NCBI GenBank assembly: GCA_035316885.1
Contig: DATHII010000241.1
Coordinates: forward strand, 1 to 16,829
Origin: DASRTE01 sp035316885
GTDB taxonomy: Bacteria; Actinomycetota; Actinomycetes; Jiangellales; Jiangellaceae
DNA: 16,829 nucleotides
Reading direction: 5' to 3'
Part shown: piece after piece, positions 6,926 through 14,098 of the stretch
Numbering within the stretch: position 1 is the first letter of the stretch
How the letters are laid out: each line of letters starts with the position of its first letter
The notes under the pieces: model-generated
Databases searched by the model: none
What the model was told of the DNA's origin: nothing
Seen by the model: the letters and a program-made list of their open reading frames with translations, nothing else
Made by a program: the position numbers and the translations under genes

Positions 6926-8410
6926 CTACGGAATCGAGAAGTGGCTCGTCTGCGGGTTGAGGTAGTCGAGCTTCACGAAAGGTCCGCGGACCTCGGGCGC
7001 GCTCACGTTCCAGACGAACAGCCCACGCCGGGTGTCGCTCTCGTAGATGAGGCCGTTGTACCAGTACGAGGACCAGTCGCCGCCACGGAAGTTCGTCCGC
7101 CCGCCTGGGCTGGTGGGCGACGGCGGATCCAGGGGGTCGGGGTCCATCCAGGCGACCTCGTAGGCGTTCGCCGGGTCGGTGAAGTCCACTAGCGCTGTCC
7201 CCGACTGGTACGAGCCATGAACCAGCAGGTTCCTTGTCGGATGCGGGACGATGTTGTAGTTGTGCATCGTGCAGTTCTCGTACTGCGACTGCGGCCGCGG
7301 CAGGACATGTCGACCTATCAACTCCCCCGTTGCCGCGTCATGGAAGAAGAGCGTCTTCATCTCGTCCGTCTGCACGGCCCCGCCTCCTAGCGGCGTTCCG
7401 GTCACCTGGCAACGCGGCGCCGTGCCGCCTCCGGGCTCCCAGCCGAGAATCAGGATCGATCCGTCCCAGCTGAATGCGGCGGAGTGGAAGTTCGTGACCG
7501 TGGGGGAGGTGGTCGCGTAGAGGAAGACCGGGTTCTCGATGTCGGAGATGTCGAACACCGACACTCCCGGGTTGCCTGCACAGGCGGCCCGGTTCACGGA
7601 TCCGAGGATCACGCCGATGTCGTGGCAGGCGTGAATGTGCTCGCCATCGGGCATCTCGCCGAGGGAGAAGGAGCCGAGGACACTCGCCGAGCTTGGGTCG
7701 GAGAGCGGAACCTCCACGATGTCCGAGCGCCTGAACTCTTCGCCCGGGCACTGGTTGCCGTACTTGCCCGGATTCACCTGCAGACCCACTCCGCTCACGC
7801 TGTTGTAGATCAGAACGCGATCACCCGCTGGATCCGGAACCACCGTGTGAGTGTGAGATCCGCAGTCCAACGGGACCGACGCTACGAGCTCGATGTTGTC
7901 CAGGTCGGCGATGTCGAAGACCTGAATGCCTTCTAAGCCCGTACACGGCGCCGGCACTGGTGCACACTCAGCGCCGACCGGGTTCCCCGCCTGGGCCACG
8001 TCTGTGCACTGGTCCGTTAGCTGAGGTCCGTCGACGGAGCGGAATACCAGGTTCCCGTAGACTCCGACGTCGCCCTGCGCGCTGACACAGCTGAAGAACG
8101 TCAGCTCCCTCGGGTTTCCGGGTGCTCGAGCGTCGATGACCCGGAAGCCGTCATAGCGCCCCTGGATCACGGTGTCGCCCCAGAACGCCAGGTCGGTGTT
8201 CCGGGTGTCCCACGGAACGACGCCTGGGCCGACGGGCGGTGGGCCGGTGACGGCGCCGGCACGGAGGCTGGAGCCGATCAGGTGCATGTTCTGGCTGTGC
8301 GGCCGGTTGGGAGTGTCGTCTGGCGGCACGGCCCCAGCGCCAATTGGAATGGCGAGGGCAATCACCACCGCGACAATGAGGGTTAGATACGTTCGTTTCC
8401 CGGGATTCAC
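6926..8410 (-). CDS. secreted LVIVD-repeat protein
   Basis: I chose GTG 8410 because AAGGAGG lies about 8 bases before it and a signal peptide follows at once. Starts further upstream add a basic, unrelated extension. The 494-residue product has a hydrophobic segment at about residues 8-26 with AGA near 25-27 as a likely cleavage site. LVIVD-type blades include GFRVIDARAPGNPRELTFF (88-106), GIQVFDIADLDNIELVASVP (161-180), GVSVFDISDIENPVFLY (282-298) and ALVDFTDPANAYEVAWMD (406-423). A CHDIGVILG...CAGN stretch (262-280) with paired Cys is also found in the decayed neighbour at 8999-9594. The last residues are KLDYLNPQTSHFSIP, with an LNPQT motif shared with that remnant and with the one at 8749-8886. 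About 14 Cys suggest several disulfides. It is probably extracellular; ligand and partner are unknown. Confidence 0.87.
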   Translation of the reverse strand: MNPGKRTYLTLIVAVVIALAIPIGAGAVPPDDTPNRPHSQNMHLIGSSLRAGAVTGPPPVGPGVVPWDTRNTDLAFWGDTVIQGRYDGFRVIDARAPGNPRELTFFSCVSAQGDVGVYGNLVFRSVDGPQLTDQCTDVAQAGNPVGAECAPVPAPCTGLEGIQVFDIADLDNIELVASVPLDCGSHTHTVVPDPAGDRVLIYNSVSGVGLQVNPGKYGNQCPGEEFRRSDIVEVPLSDPSSASVLGSFSLGEMPDGEHIHACHDIGVILGSVNRAACAGNPGVSVFDISDIENPVFLYATTSPTVTNFHSAAFSWDGSILILGWEPGGGTAPRCQVTGTPLGGGAVQTDEMKTLFFHDAATGELIGRHVLPRPQSQYENCTMHNYNIVPHPTRNLLVHGSYQSGTALVDFTDPANAYEVAWMDPDPLDPPSPTSPGGRTNFRGGDWSSYWYNGLIYESDTRRGLFVWNVSAPEVRGPFVKLDYLNPQTSHFSIP

Positions 8411-8748
8411 GGGCGGGCCTCCTTCCCTCGGCAGAGGCGCCCGCCCGCACCGGGGCGGTACCCCCCCACGGTTCGGAATTGAGATTAATAGCAACCAAAC
8501 ACCCACAAGGCATCGCCGTCAAGCCACGTCAACTTTCACGCGGTGGTGGCGGTGAAACCTCGACGACTGGAGACCTGCACGCTCACGGGGTTCTCGCTGA
8601 TACAGCCGTCGCCGGCCCGGCCAGCGGTTCCCGTCGATGCAGGCTAGAGCCCGCCGGATCACTCAGGGGCACCTCGATGGCGTCGATCGTTGGACACGTC
8701 TGGCGCAGCCGTGGTGGTGTGCGACCCGTACGGCAGCTCCACGGCGGC
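8411..8748. other. region between LVIVD gene start and orphan C-terminus
   Basis: No gene is supported here. The minus-strand gene's ribosome site is at its left edge, and an AT-rich patch (about 8475-8500) upstream of it may contain its promoter, but I cannot fix boxes with normal spacing. The right part presumably held the body of the plus-strand LVIVD gene whose tail survives at 8749; the frames across 8640-8748 no longer read as that family. Confidence 0.4.
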
Positions 8749-8886
8749 GACCAGTACAACGGCCACATCTACGGCACCGACATCCTGGGAGGGGTCGAAA
8801 TCTTCCTCCTCAGCGACAACGCGCGTGCGGGCGCGGTCAAGCTCGACCACCTCAACCCGCAGACGCAGATCTCGCTGCTGCCCTGA
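8749..8886 (+). pseudogene. orphan C-terminus of an LVIVD-repeat protein
   Basis: The frame reads DQYNGHIYGTDILGGVEIFL, then LSDNARAGAVKLDHLNPQTQ, and stops at 8884-8886. GHIYGTDILGGVEIFLLSD is a final propeller blade, and KLDHLNPQTQ nearly matches the C-terminus of the intact gene at 6926-8410 (KLDYLNPQTS). Nothing upstream in any frame looks like the rest of such a protein, so about nine tenths of a once normal gene appear to have been deleted. It is followed directly by a very strong hairpin. Confidence 0.75.
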
Positions 8887-8894
8887 CCCGAACC

Positions 8895-8932
8895 GGCGCC
8901 CCTTCCTCACGTCATGGTGAGGAAGGGGCGCC
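8895..8932 (+). terminator. perfect 16-bp hairpin terminator
   Basis: GGCGCCCCTTCCTCAC (8895-8910) and its exact complement (8917-8932) enclose a 6-base loop, beginning 9 bases after the stop codon of the orphan LVIVD tail. No T tract follows. It could act in both directions, since the PA-domain remnant converges on it from the minus strand, with its stop about 65 bases away. Confidence 0.85.
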
Positions 8933-8998
8933 TGACACTGCCCTGCATTGGCGGGTGGGCTCCGTGTGCACCCACCCACCGGCGAGCTTCCGGATTCG

Positions 8999-9594
8999 CT
9001 ACCCGATGGTGAATTCCTGGGTCTGCGGGTTCGTGAAGCCGTTGCTGCCGGCGCAGGACACCTTCATGGCATCGCCGAGGATCGCGCCGGTGTCGTGGCA
9101 GGAGCGATCCGGTATCTCGGGTAGTGGTGCGCTGCTAACCCGGCCCGTGGCGGGCAGGCCCGCCGTGATCGTAGCGCCATCGGCCTGCGACACCATCACC
9201 GCCGGGATCGTGATGGTCGGGTCGGTGCCGCCCTTGGTGCCCGGTACCCCTGACACGTTGTTGGCGACGATCACAGCGGTTGCCCCTGCTGCCTTGCGCC
9301 TCTTCTGCACGAAGCCGCAAGTACCGCGATCGACTAGCGCGATGGCGCCGGCCGGGAATCCGACGAGCGGGCCGCATCCTTCGGTCGGAAGGGCGCTGCC
9401 GTCATTCACCAGGACGACGTTGCCGGCAATGCCCGCCCCGTCCGGGGCCGGGCCGAATGCGGCGCCGCTGCCCCGTAGGTCCCCGAGGCGGCCGACGACG
9501 CGTCGATGGTCACCAGGTTCGGTAGTGCCGGGCGAGGGTCACCCGAGGGCTCGAAGCGCACGTATGCGGCCGCCGACGGGTCGTCGCATCGGCT
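8999..9594 (-). pseudogene. PA-domain protein remnant with LVIVD-family tail
   Basis: The longest intact frame starts at ATG 9409 and encodes 136 residues, including GAIALVDRGTCGFVQKRRKA, AAGATAVIVANNVSG and TITIPAVMVSQADGATI. These form a standard protease-associated (PA) domain with its RGxCxFxxK signature and the VSxxDG end. The domain continues upstream past the ATG without a start (FGPAPDGAGIAGNVVLVNDG), and after a frame change near 9470 it goes on as YVRFEPSGDPRPALPNLVTI, so this is not the true start. After the PA domain comes SCHDTGAILGDAMKVSCAG, matching the CHD...CAG stretch of the LVIVD gene at 6926-8410, and then an abrupt jump to FTNPQTQEFTIG, the LVIVD-type C-terminus. I read it as a PA/LVIVD protein with an internal deletion, a frameshift and a lost N-terminus. 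A short expressed product from 9409 cannot be excluded. Confidence 0.75.
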
Positions 9595-9825
9595 ACCTCT
9601 CCTTTGTGTGGCGGTGACCTGGGTGGGTCGCGTGACCGCACTCCTCGTCGGGGGCCTCGGCAGCCTCGACGGTTCAGACGGCGGCGCGGTTGGGAGGGAT
9701 CGGAGCAGGCCTGCCAGGTTCGCAGGCTTATACAGGCACCGTGTCCCGTCGCAGGGGCCGAAACGATCACAAGCTGCTGACCGAGCCGGAGTCCGACAAG
9801 GCCCGACCGGAATGACGACTCGACA

Positions 9826-9854
9826 TTGACGTCTTGGTGCTTATGTGGTACATG
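9826..9854 (+). promoter_or_regulatory. candidate promoter of the plus-strand LVIVD gene
   Basis: TTGACG (9826-9831) and TACATG (9849-9854) are 17 bases apart. Transcription would begin near 9861, leaving a leader of about 48 bases to the ATG at 9909 with its AAGGAGG site at 9895-9901. The -10 box is imperfect. The rest of 9595-9908 shows no gene. Confidence 0.45.
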
Positions 9855-9908
9855 CGTGGAATCCGTGTGCATTTCCGGGACAGTCCGACGGCGCAAGGAG
9901 GCGCGAAG

Positions 9909-11447
9909 ATGCGTCGAAGCCCCCTGATCTTCTCCTTGGTCCTGCTCGTGTCCCTTCCCTGGGCCGATGCCGCCGGCGACGTGACCGTGGGACCGGGCGG
10001 CGGGACGCCGGGCACGTCGTCGAACGTCGAACTAGTGGGCCACGAGCCGCTGTTCAACCGTGGCATGAATGCGGCACTCGCAGTCTTCGGCGACCATGTG
10101 TACGTCGGCAACCGAACAGACGGGTCCAGCCGATGCGGTTTGGGCGATCCCCGACGGGAGGAACTCGGACTGGACGCCTGCCCGCACCCGAACCCGGGCA
10201 TCCTGGTTGTGGACGCTTCCGAACCGACCGCACCCCATGTCGTCAACGAGATCGGCCCGCCGTACGCAGGCAACGTCAGCGAGACCACGCGCGAACTGCG
10301 GGTCTGGTCCGGCAAGAACCTGCTCGTCGTCGAGAGCTTCGCGTGTTCCTCGGTGATTCATTCCTGCGTTGCGGGCAGCGTGATCCCCACCTTCCGGTTC
10401 TTCGACCTCTCCGATCCGGCGAACCCGGTGTTCGTCTCACAATGGGTGCCCCGCCAGGCCAACAATGCGATCCGGACACCACACGAGTTCTACCTGTGGG
10501 AGGACCCCGAGGATCCGGACCGGGCGCTGCTGTGGATCTCGACGCCGACGTCGTCCGCCAACGTGAACAACGCCAACCTGCTGATTGCGGACATCAGCGG
10601 TGTCCCCTCGGGTGGGTCGCCGGAACTGGTGGCCCAGGGCACGTGGAGCAACCTGTACCCCGCCCCTCGGACGAACATCTCACTGCACTCGATGGCCCCG
10701 ACGCCGGACGGAACCGAGACGCACCTCGCATACCTGTCCGGCTTCTTCCTGATCCTGGACACCTCCGACGTGGCGGAGGGGAATTACGCGCCCGGCGAGG
10801 TCCTCGACCTCAATGACAACCTGCTGACTCCAGTCGAGAACCGCCCCACGTGGGACAACCCGAACCCGGGACACTCGGCGGTGCCGTTCCCGGGCCGGCC
10901 GTTCTCGTTCCACACCGACGAGATCTACGGCACGTTCACGAGCCCCGAGTTCGGCTGCCCGTGGGGGTGGGCCCGTGCGATCCAGGTGGGCAACCCGGCG
11001 CGGCCCCGCGTCATCGGCGAGTACAAGATCCCGGAGGACTCCTGCCCACCGCCCACCCAGGCCGACCAGGAGCGGGGGAGCTACTCGTCGCACAACCCGA
11101 CCTTGACCAGAAACCTGGCTGTGGTCTCCTGGCACTCCGGCGGCCTGCAGGTGATCGACATCGAGGATCCCGGTCAGATGCAGCAGGCTGGGTGGTTCTC
11201 CCCGCTCCCGCTGGCGTCGATCGCCAACGAGGACCCCGCGCTCTCGATGGGGACCAACAAGGTCGTGATGTGGAGCTACCCGATCGTCGAGGACGGGTTG
11301 ATCTACGTGGTCGACGTGCGGAATGGCTTGTACATCCTTCGCTACACCGGACCCAGGGCCAGGGAGATCGCCCGGGTCTCGTTCCTCGAAGGGAACTCCA
11401 ACCTCGGCGACGCGGTCCGCATCGACAAGTCAGCCGGCAAGAATTGA
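9909..11447 (+). CDS. secreted LVIVD-repeat protein
   Basis: ATG 9909 is preferred over upstream starts because AAGGAGG lies 7 bases before it and a signal peptide follows (MRRSPLIFSLVLLVSLPWAD, cleavage likely near ADA at 19-21). The 512-residue product has blade-like repeats: ALAVFGDHVYVGN (56-68), GILVVDASEPTAPHVVNEIG (97-116), FRFFDLSDPANPVFVSQW (162-179), GGLQVIDIEDPGQMQQAGWF (411-430) and the final LIYVVDVRNGLYILRYTGPR (464-483). The closing ILRYTG resembles the FIFRYTGG end of the gene at 515-2524, and NVELVG/NVELIG after the signal peptide is also shared, so these two are the closer pair. A further 30 residues follow the last blade. It lacks the PA-like insertion and the LNPQT tail. 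No enzyme motif was seen. Confidence 0.88.
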   Translation: MRRSPLIFSLVLLVSLPWADAAGDVTVGPGGGTPGTSSNVELVGHEPLFNRGMNAALAVFGDHVYVGNRTDGSSRCGLGDPRREELGLDACPHPNPGILVVDASEPTAPHVVNEIGPPYAGNVSETTRELRVWSGKNLLVVESFACSSVIHSCVAGSVIPTFRFFDLSDPANPVFVSQWVPRQANNAIRTPHEFYLWEDPEDPDRALLWISTPTSSANVNNANLLIADISGVPSGGSPELVAQGTWSNLYPAPRTNISLHSMAPTPDGTETHLAYLSGFFLILDTSDVAEGNYAPGEVLDLNDNLLTPVENRPTWDNPNPGHSAVPFPGRPFSFHTDEIYGTFTSPEFGCPWGWARAIQVGNPARPRVIGEYKIPEDSCPPPTQADQERGSYSSHNPTLTRNLAVVSWHSGGLQVIDIEDPGQMQQAGWFSPLPLASIANEDPALSMGTNKVVMWSYPIVEDGLIYVVDVRNGLYILRYTGPRAREIARVSFLEGNSNLGDAVRIDKSAGKN

Positions 11448-11453
11448 CGCCGA

Positions 11454-11469
11454 TCCTGCGGCCGCAGGA
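11454..11469. repeat. 16-bp perfect palindrome after the LVIVD gene
   Basis: TCCTGCGGCCGCAGGA equals its own reverse complement and begins 7 bases after the stop codon at 11445-11447. It has no loop beyond the central bases, so it would make a tight hairpin. It may help end transcription or be a protein-binding site. Nothing else recognisable lies in 11470-11609. Confidence 0.5.
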
Positions 11470-11609
11470 CACCGAGGACCCGGGGTCGCTCGGCGCGCTG
11501 TTTGGGTTGGGCTGGACACCATGCTTCGGGCCGACTTCTGGCCACCGTCCAGGTACTGGCCTTCGACGAGGCGCGGCGCGGTGCCCCCGCGTGCCCTTGT
11601 AGGCGGGGC

Positions 11610-11819
11610 ACGAGCGGTGCACGAGCACACCCGCAGCGCGTCCTCCGGTCCATTGTCATCGCCCCGCTCGCGCAGAAGACGATCGTTGAGCTCGCCGCCA
11701 CGGCCTTGTCCGTGCCCGACGTTGCGTGCTGGTAGATCAGCGCCGCCTCAACGCTGTCATGACCCATGCGCCATGAGGTCCTTGGTGCTCGCTCCAGCTC
11801 CGGCGGCGACTAGGACGTG
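11610..11819 (-). pseudogene. tyrosine recombinase (phage-type integrase) C-terminal remnant
   Basis: On the minus strand HVLVAAGAGASTKDLMA (about 11769-11819) leads, after a frame change, into RMGHDSVEAALIYQHATSGT (about 11705-11770), and after another into ELNDRLLRERGDDNGPED. This is the conserved end of tyrosine recombinases from actinomycete integrative elements: the GxxTKDLMARMGH box followed by the nucleophile Tyr in AALIYQHAT. The rest of the catalytic domain and the N-terminus are missing, and the two frame breaks make it inactive. It ends about 45 bases from the stop of the monooxygenase gene. Confidence 0.82.
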
Positions 11820-11863
11820 TCTCCTCAGAACTCCTATCAGAATGATCTTGGACCGCCGGTGCA

Positions 11864-13330
11864 CTACGCCGCAGTAGGCGGTCCGAACCAAGTGGTTAGC
11901 GCGTCAGCGAGCCCCAGCTGGGTTAGGTCTCCCACCCAGGCCACATATCCGTCGGGCCGAATCAACACAGCGGTGGGAGCAGTGACCGCCCCGAGTGCCG
12001 GAAGCTCCCACGTACCGACGTATTTGGCGTCGATCAGCTGAACGCGATCTGCCCATGGAGTGACGTAGAAGCCGCCGGGCTCACCGAGGTTGAGCAGCAC
12101 CGGCCGGGCATCGTGCAGCAGGGTGAAGACCCGCAGCGGGCCGTTGGCGGTGACCAGGTCGAGATCGGGCATGCGGCGTCCAAGCAATGGGTGTCCCTCA
12201 CCAAGGTCGTAATGAATGTCCAGACCGGACATCATCGCGGCGACCCGCTTGCGAGGCTCGTCCATGCCCAGCAGCTCGGACATGGTCTCGCGCAAGGCGT
12301 TGGTGCGGTCATCTGTGCGGAGCAGCGCGACTTGCGCCATCGTGTTGCGCAACACGATGGCAGCGACCGGGTGCCGCTCGGTTTGGTACGTATCGAGGAA
12401 GCTTTCTGGCGACGTCTTCTTGACGACCTGGGCCAGCTTCCACCCCAGATTCACCGCATCCTGCACACCGATGTTGAGGCCCTGTCCGCCCGCCGGGTAA
12501 TGCACGTGTGCGGCGTCGCCGGCCAGCAGCACCCGTCCCTTGCGGTAGGAAGCTGCCTGCCGAGCCATATCGGTGAATCTCGAAATCCAAGTGGGACTGT
12601 GGATCCCGAAATCGGTCCCGTAGACGGCGATGAGCTCCTCGCTGAGATCGCGCAGGGTGGGCTCACTGGTGTGTCCGACGTGCTGTTCGGTCACCAGGAC
12701 CCGCACCGGCCCCCCATCCTCCAACCTGCTCAAGGAATGGATACCGAGGGCGTCGCGGCGTAGGCCCCATTCCGGCTCCTCGGCCATCTCGACCTCGGCG
12801 ATCAGGTTGCTCGTTGTCGGATCCCACCCGGGGAACTCGATGCCGGCGGCTTTCCGGATCAGACTGCCTCCTCCGTCGCACCCGACTAGATGGTCCGCCC
12901 GTAGCGACTGGCCGTCGGACAGCTCGACGTCGACGCCGGTGTCGTCCTGCGCGAAACCGGTCACCTCACGTCCGCGATAGATCGGCACCGCCAGCTCGCC
13001 GACCCAGCCAGCCAGGATGCGCTCGATGTCGTTCTGCCACAGCGCGAGCCCGTAGTTGTGCCGGGTAGGAAAGTCGCTGATGTCCAAACGGATCCAGGCG
13101 AACCCCGCGACCTGGGCCACCTCTCCCTGCGAGAGGAACCGATCAGCGATTCCGCGCTGATCGAGGACCTCGATGGTGCGTGAGTGCAGACCGCCTGCGC
13201 GCGAGCCGGTGAGGTCCTGGCTGGGGCGCCGCTCGACGATGGCAACGTCGACCCCCGCCAACGCCAACTCGCCCGCCAACATCAGCCCTGTCGGACCTGC
13301 TCCGGCGATCACCACCGCATGCTCGGTCAT
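11864..13330 (-). CDS. FAD-dependent aromatic monooxygenase (Rox-like)
   Basis: A 488-residue class A flavin monooxygenase. The N-terminal IAGAGPTGLMLAGEL (8-22) is the GxGxxG FAD loop. LVGCDGGGSLIRKAAGI (148-164) is the DG motif, and GRVLLAGDAAHVHYPAGGQG (265-284) followed by LNIGVQDAVNLGWKLA is the GD motif that binds the ribityl chain. The thioredoxin-like C-terminus with VLIRPDGYVAWVGD is intact, and length matches the family. From memory it most resembles Rox rifampicin monooxygenases and polyketide hydroxylases, including GTDFGIHSPTWISRF and TYQTERHPVA; the substrate is not proven. I chose ATG 13330 because GGAG lies 7 bases upstream; GTG 13336 would add two residues. Its ATG overlaps the stop of the truncated glycosyltransferase frame in ATGA, so translation of the two is probably coupled. 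Confidence 0.92.
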   Translation of the reverse strand: MTEHAVVIAGAGPTGLMLAGELALAGVDVAIVERRPSQDLTGSRAGGLHSRTIEVLDQRGIADRFLSQGEVAQVAGFAWIRLDISDFPTRHNYGLALWQNDIERILAGWVGELAVPIYRGREVTGFAQDDTGVDVELSDGQSLRADHLVGCDGGGSLIRKAAGIEFPGWDPTTSNLIAEVEMAEEPEWGLRRDALGIHSLSRLEDGGPVRVLVTEQHVGHTSEPTLRDLSEELIAVYGTDFGIHSPTWISRFTDMARQAASYRKGRVLLAGDAAHVHYPAGGQGLNIGVQDAVNLGWKLAQVVKKTSPESFLDTYQTERHPVAAIVLRNTMAQVALLRTDDRTNALRETMSELLGMDEPRKRVAAMMSGLDIHYDLGEGHPLLGRRMPDLDLVTANGPLRVFTLLHDARPVLLNLGEPGGFYVTPWADRVQLIDAKYVGTWELPALGAVTAPTAVLIRPDGYVAWVGDLTQLGLADALTTWFGPPTAA

Positions 13331-13611
13331 CGCCACACTCCGGTCGGCATCACGCCCGTCGCGACCGGCGCATCACGTTCCTCGGCCGCCGCGGCGACGG
13401 TGTCGAACTGCGCGGCGACCAACTCGGCCGCGCGCGGGGGCAGCGGCTGGCCGATCGGCACCAGCGGCACGCCGACTTCGCCCAGCCGCTCCGCGCAGTC
13501 CGGCGGCGCGCACACCCGCACCTCCGCGCCGAGGGCCCGCAACCGCACCGCGAGTCCCACCATCGGTTCGACGTCCCCGCGCGACCCATACGTCGACAAC
13601 AACACACGCAT
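13327..13611 (-). pseudogene. truncated glycosyltransferase (GT1 family), N-terminal 94 residues
   Basis: ATG 13611 with GGGAG about 9 bases upstream starts MRVLLSTYGSRGDVEPMVGL, the N-terminal signature of GT1 glycosyltransferases that act on natural products. It continues AVRLRALGAEVRVCAPPDCA and VPLVPIGQPL. Family members are about 400 residues; this frame stops at 94 (end GVMPTGVWR), within the first Rossmann domain, so the whole nucleotide-sugar half is missing. The stop sits exactly on the monooxygenase start (ATGA). A deletion joining the front of the glycosyltransferase gene to the monooxygenase would produce this. The remaining frame could still be translated and act as a leader for the monooxygenase. 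No enzyme activity is expected. Confidence 0.8.
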
Positions 13612-13625
13612 ATTTCGTGACTCCC

Positions 13626-13677
13626 ATTTGCGTAGGTTCTGGCCTCGGCCGATTTGCGTAGGTTCTGGCCTCGGCCG
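13626..13677. repeat. perfect 26-bp tandem direct repeat
   Basis: Two identical 26-base units occupy 13626-13651 and 13652-13677 with no spacer. Each begins ATTTGCGTAGG and ends CTCGGCCG. On the minus strand they lie 15-66 bases upstream of the ATG at 13611, where a promoter or operator of the glycosyltransferase-monooxygenase unit would be expected. Exact identity suggests a recent duplication or a selected double binding site. Confidence 0.95.
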
Positions 13678-13739
13678 ACGATTCTGCGGCACGACCCGGG
13701 TCTTGCGGCAAGCCCCCCGGTGCGCTATACGTTGAAAGT

Positions 13740-13765
13740 GGCAAGGAGTTTGTACTCTCCTTGCC
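13740..13765. repeat. 9-bp inverted repeat
   Basis: GGCAAGGAG (13740-13748) and CTCCTTGCC (13757-13765) flank an 8-base spacer, TTTGTACT. It lies between the minus-strand glycosyltransferase/monooxygenase unit and the plus-strand DUF47 remnant, so it could be an operator of the divergent region or a hairpin. There is no T tract and no gene end next to it, which makes a terminator less likely. Confidence 0.6.
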
Positions 13766-13863
13766 CTTCTATTTGTCCGCTGTGGACGGACAACCTCCTC
13801 GGTAAGCGGCGATGCCGCGTACGGCGGTACCGGCGGCGCAGGAGGATCTCCCATGGGCTACGG

Positions 13864-14034
13864 ATGCAGCCGCGGAACGAGAAGGTCTTCACCCTCTTCA
13901 GCAAGGCCGGCTCGAACGACGTCGAGAGCGCCGCCATTCTCATGGAGTTCGTCGCCGCGCCGCACGAGCGCTGGGCGGAGCTCGCCAAACGCCTGCACGA
14001 CAAGCACGGGCCCGCGGGGACTCATGAAGGCGCC
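13864..14034 (+). pseudogene. DUF47/PhoU-like protein, N-terminal fragment
   Basis: From ATG 13864 (another ATG at 13853 is closer to the GGAGG at about 13841) the frame reads NEKVFTLFSKAGSNDVESAA, ILMEFVAAPHERWAELAKRL and HDKHGPAGTHE. This matches the first helix pair of DUF47 proteins, PhoU-like partners of Pit phosphate transporters, normally about 200 residues. After some 50 residues the frame turns into Arg-rich nonsense. No Pit transporter gene follows. A broken gene start is the best reading. Confidence 0.7.
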
Positions 14035-14098
14035 CGGCGTTCGAGATCTTGGAACTGTTGCGCCATGATCCCGACGAGCGAGGTCACGTGCCCCTGGC

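Noticed and set aside
6926..8506. Longer start for the LVIVD gene at 8506
   Set aside because: The extra 32 residues are Pro/Arg-rich and precede the ribosome site and signal peptide of the GTG at 8410.
11864..13336. GTG 13336 as start of the monooxygenase
   Set aside because: It would only add Met-Ala before the ATG at 13330, which has better spacing to GGAG and the usual MTEHAVVIAGAG beginning. The choice is not critical.
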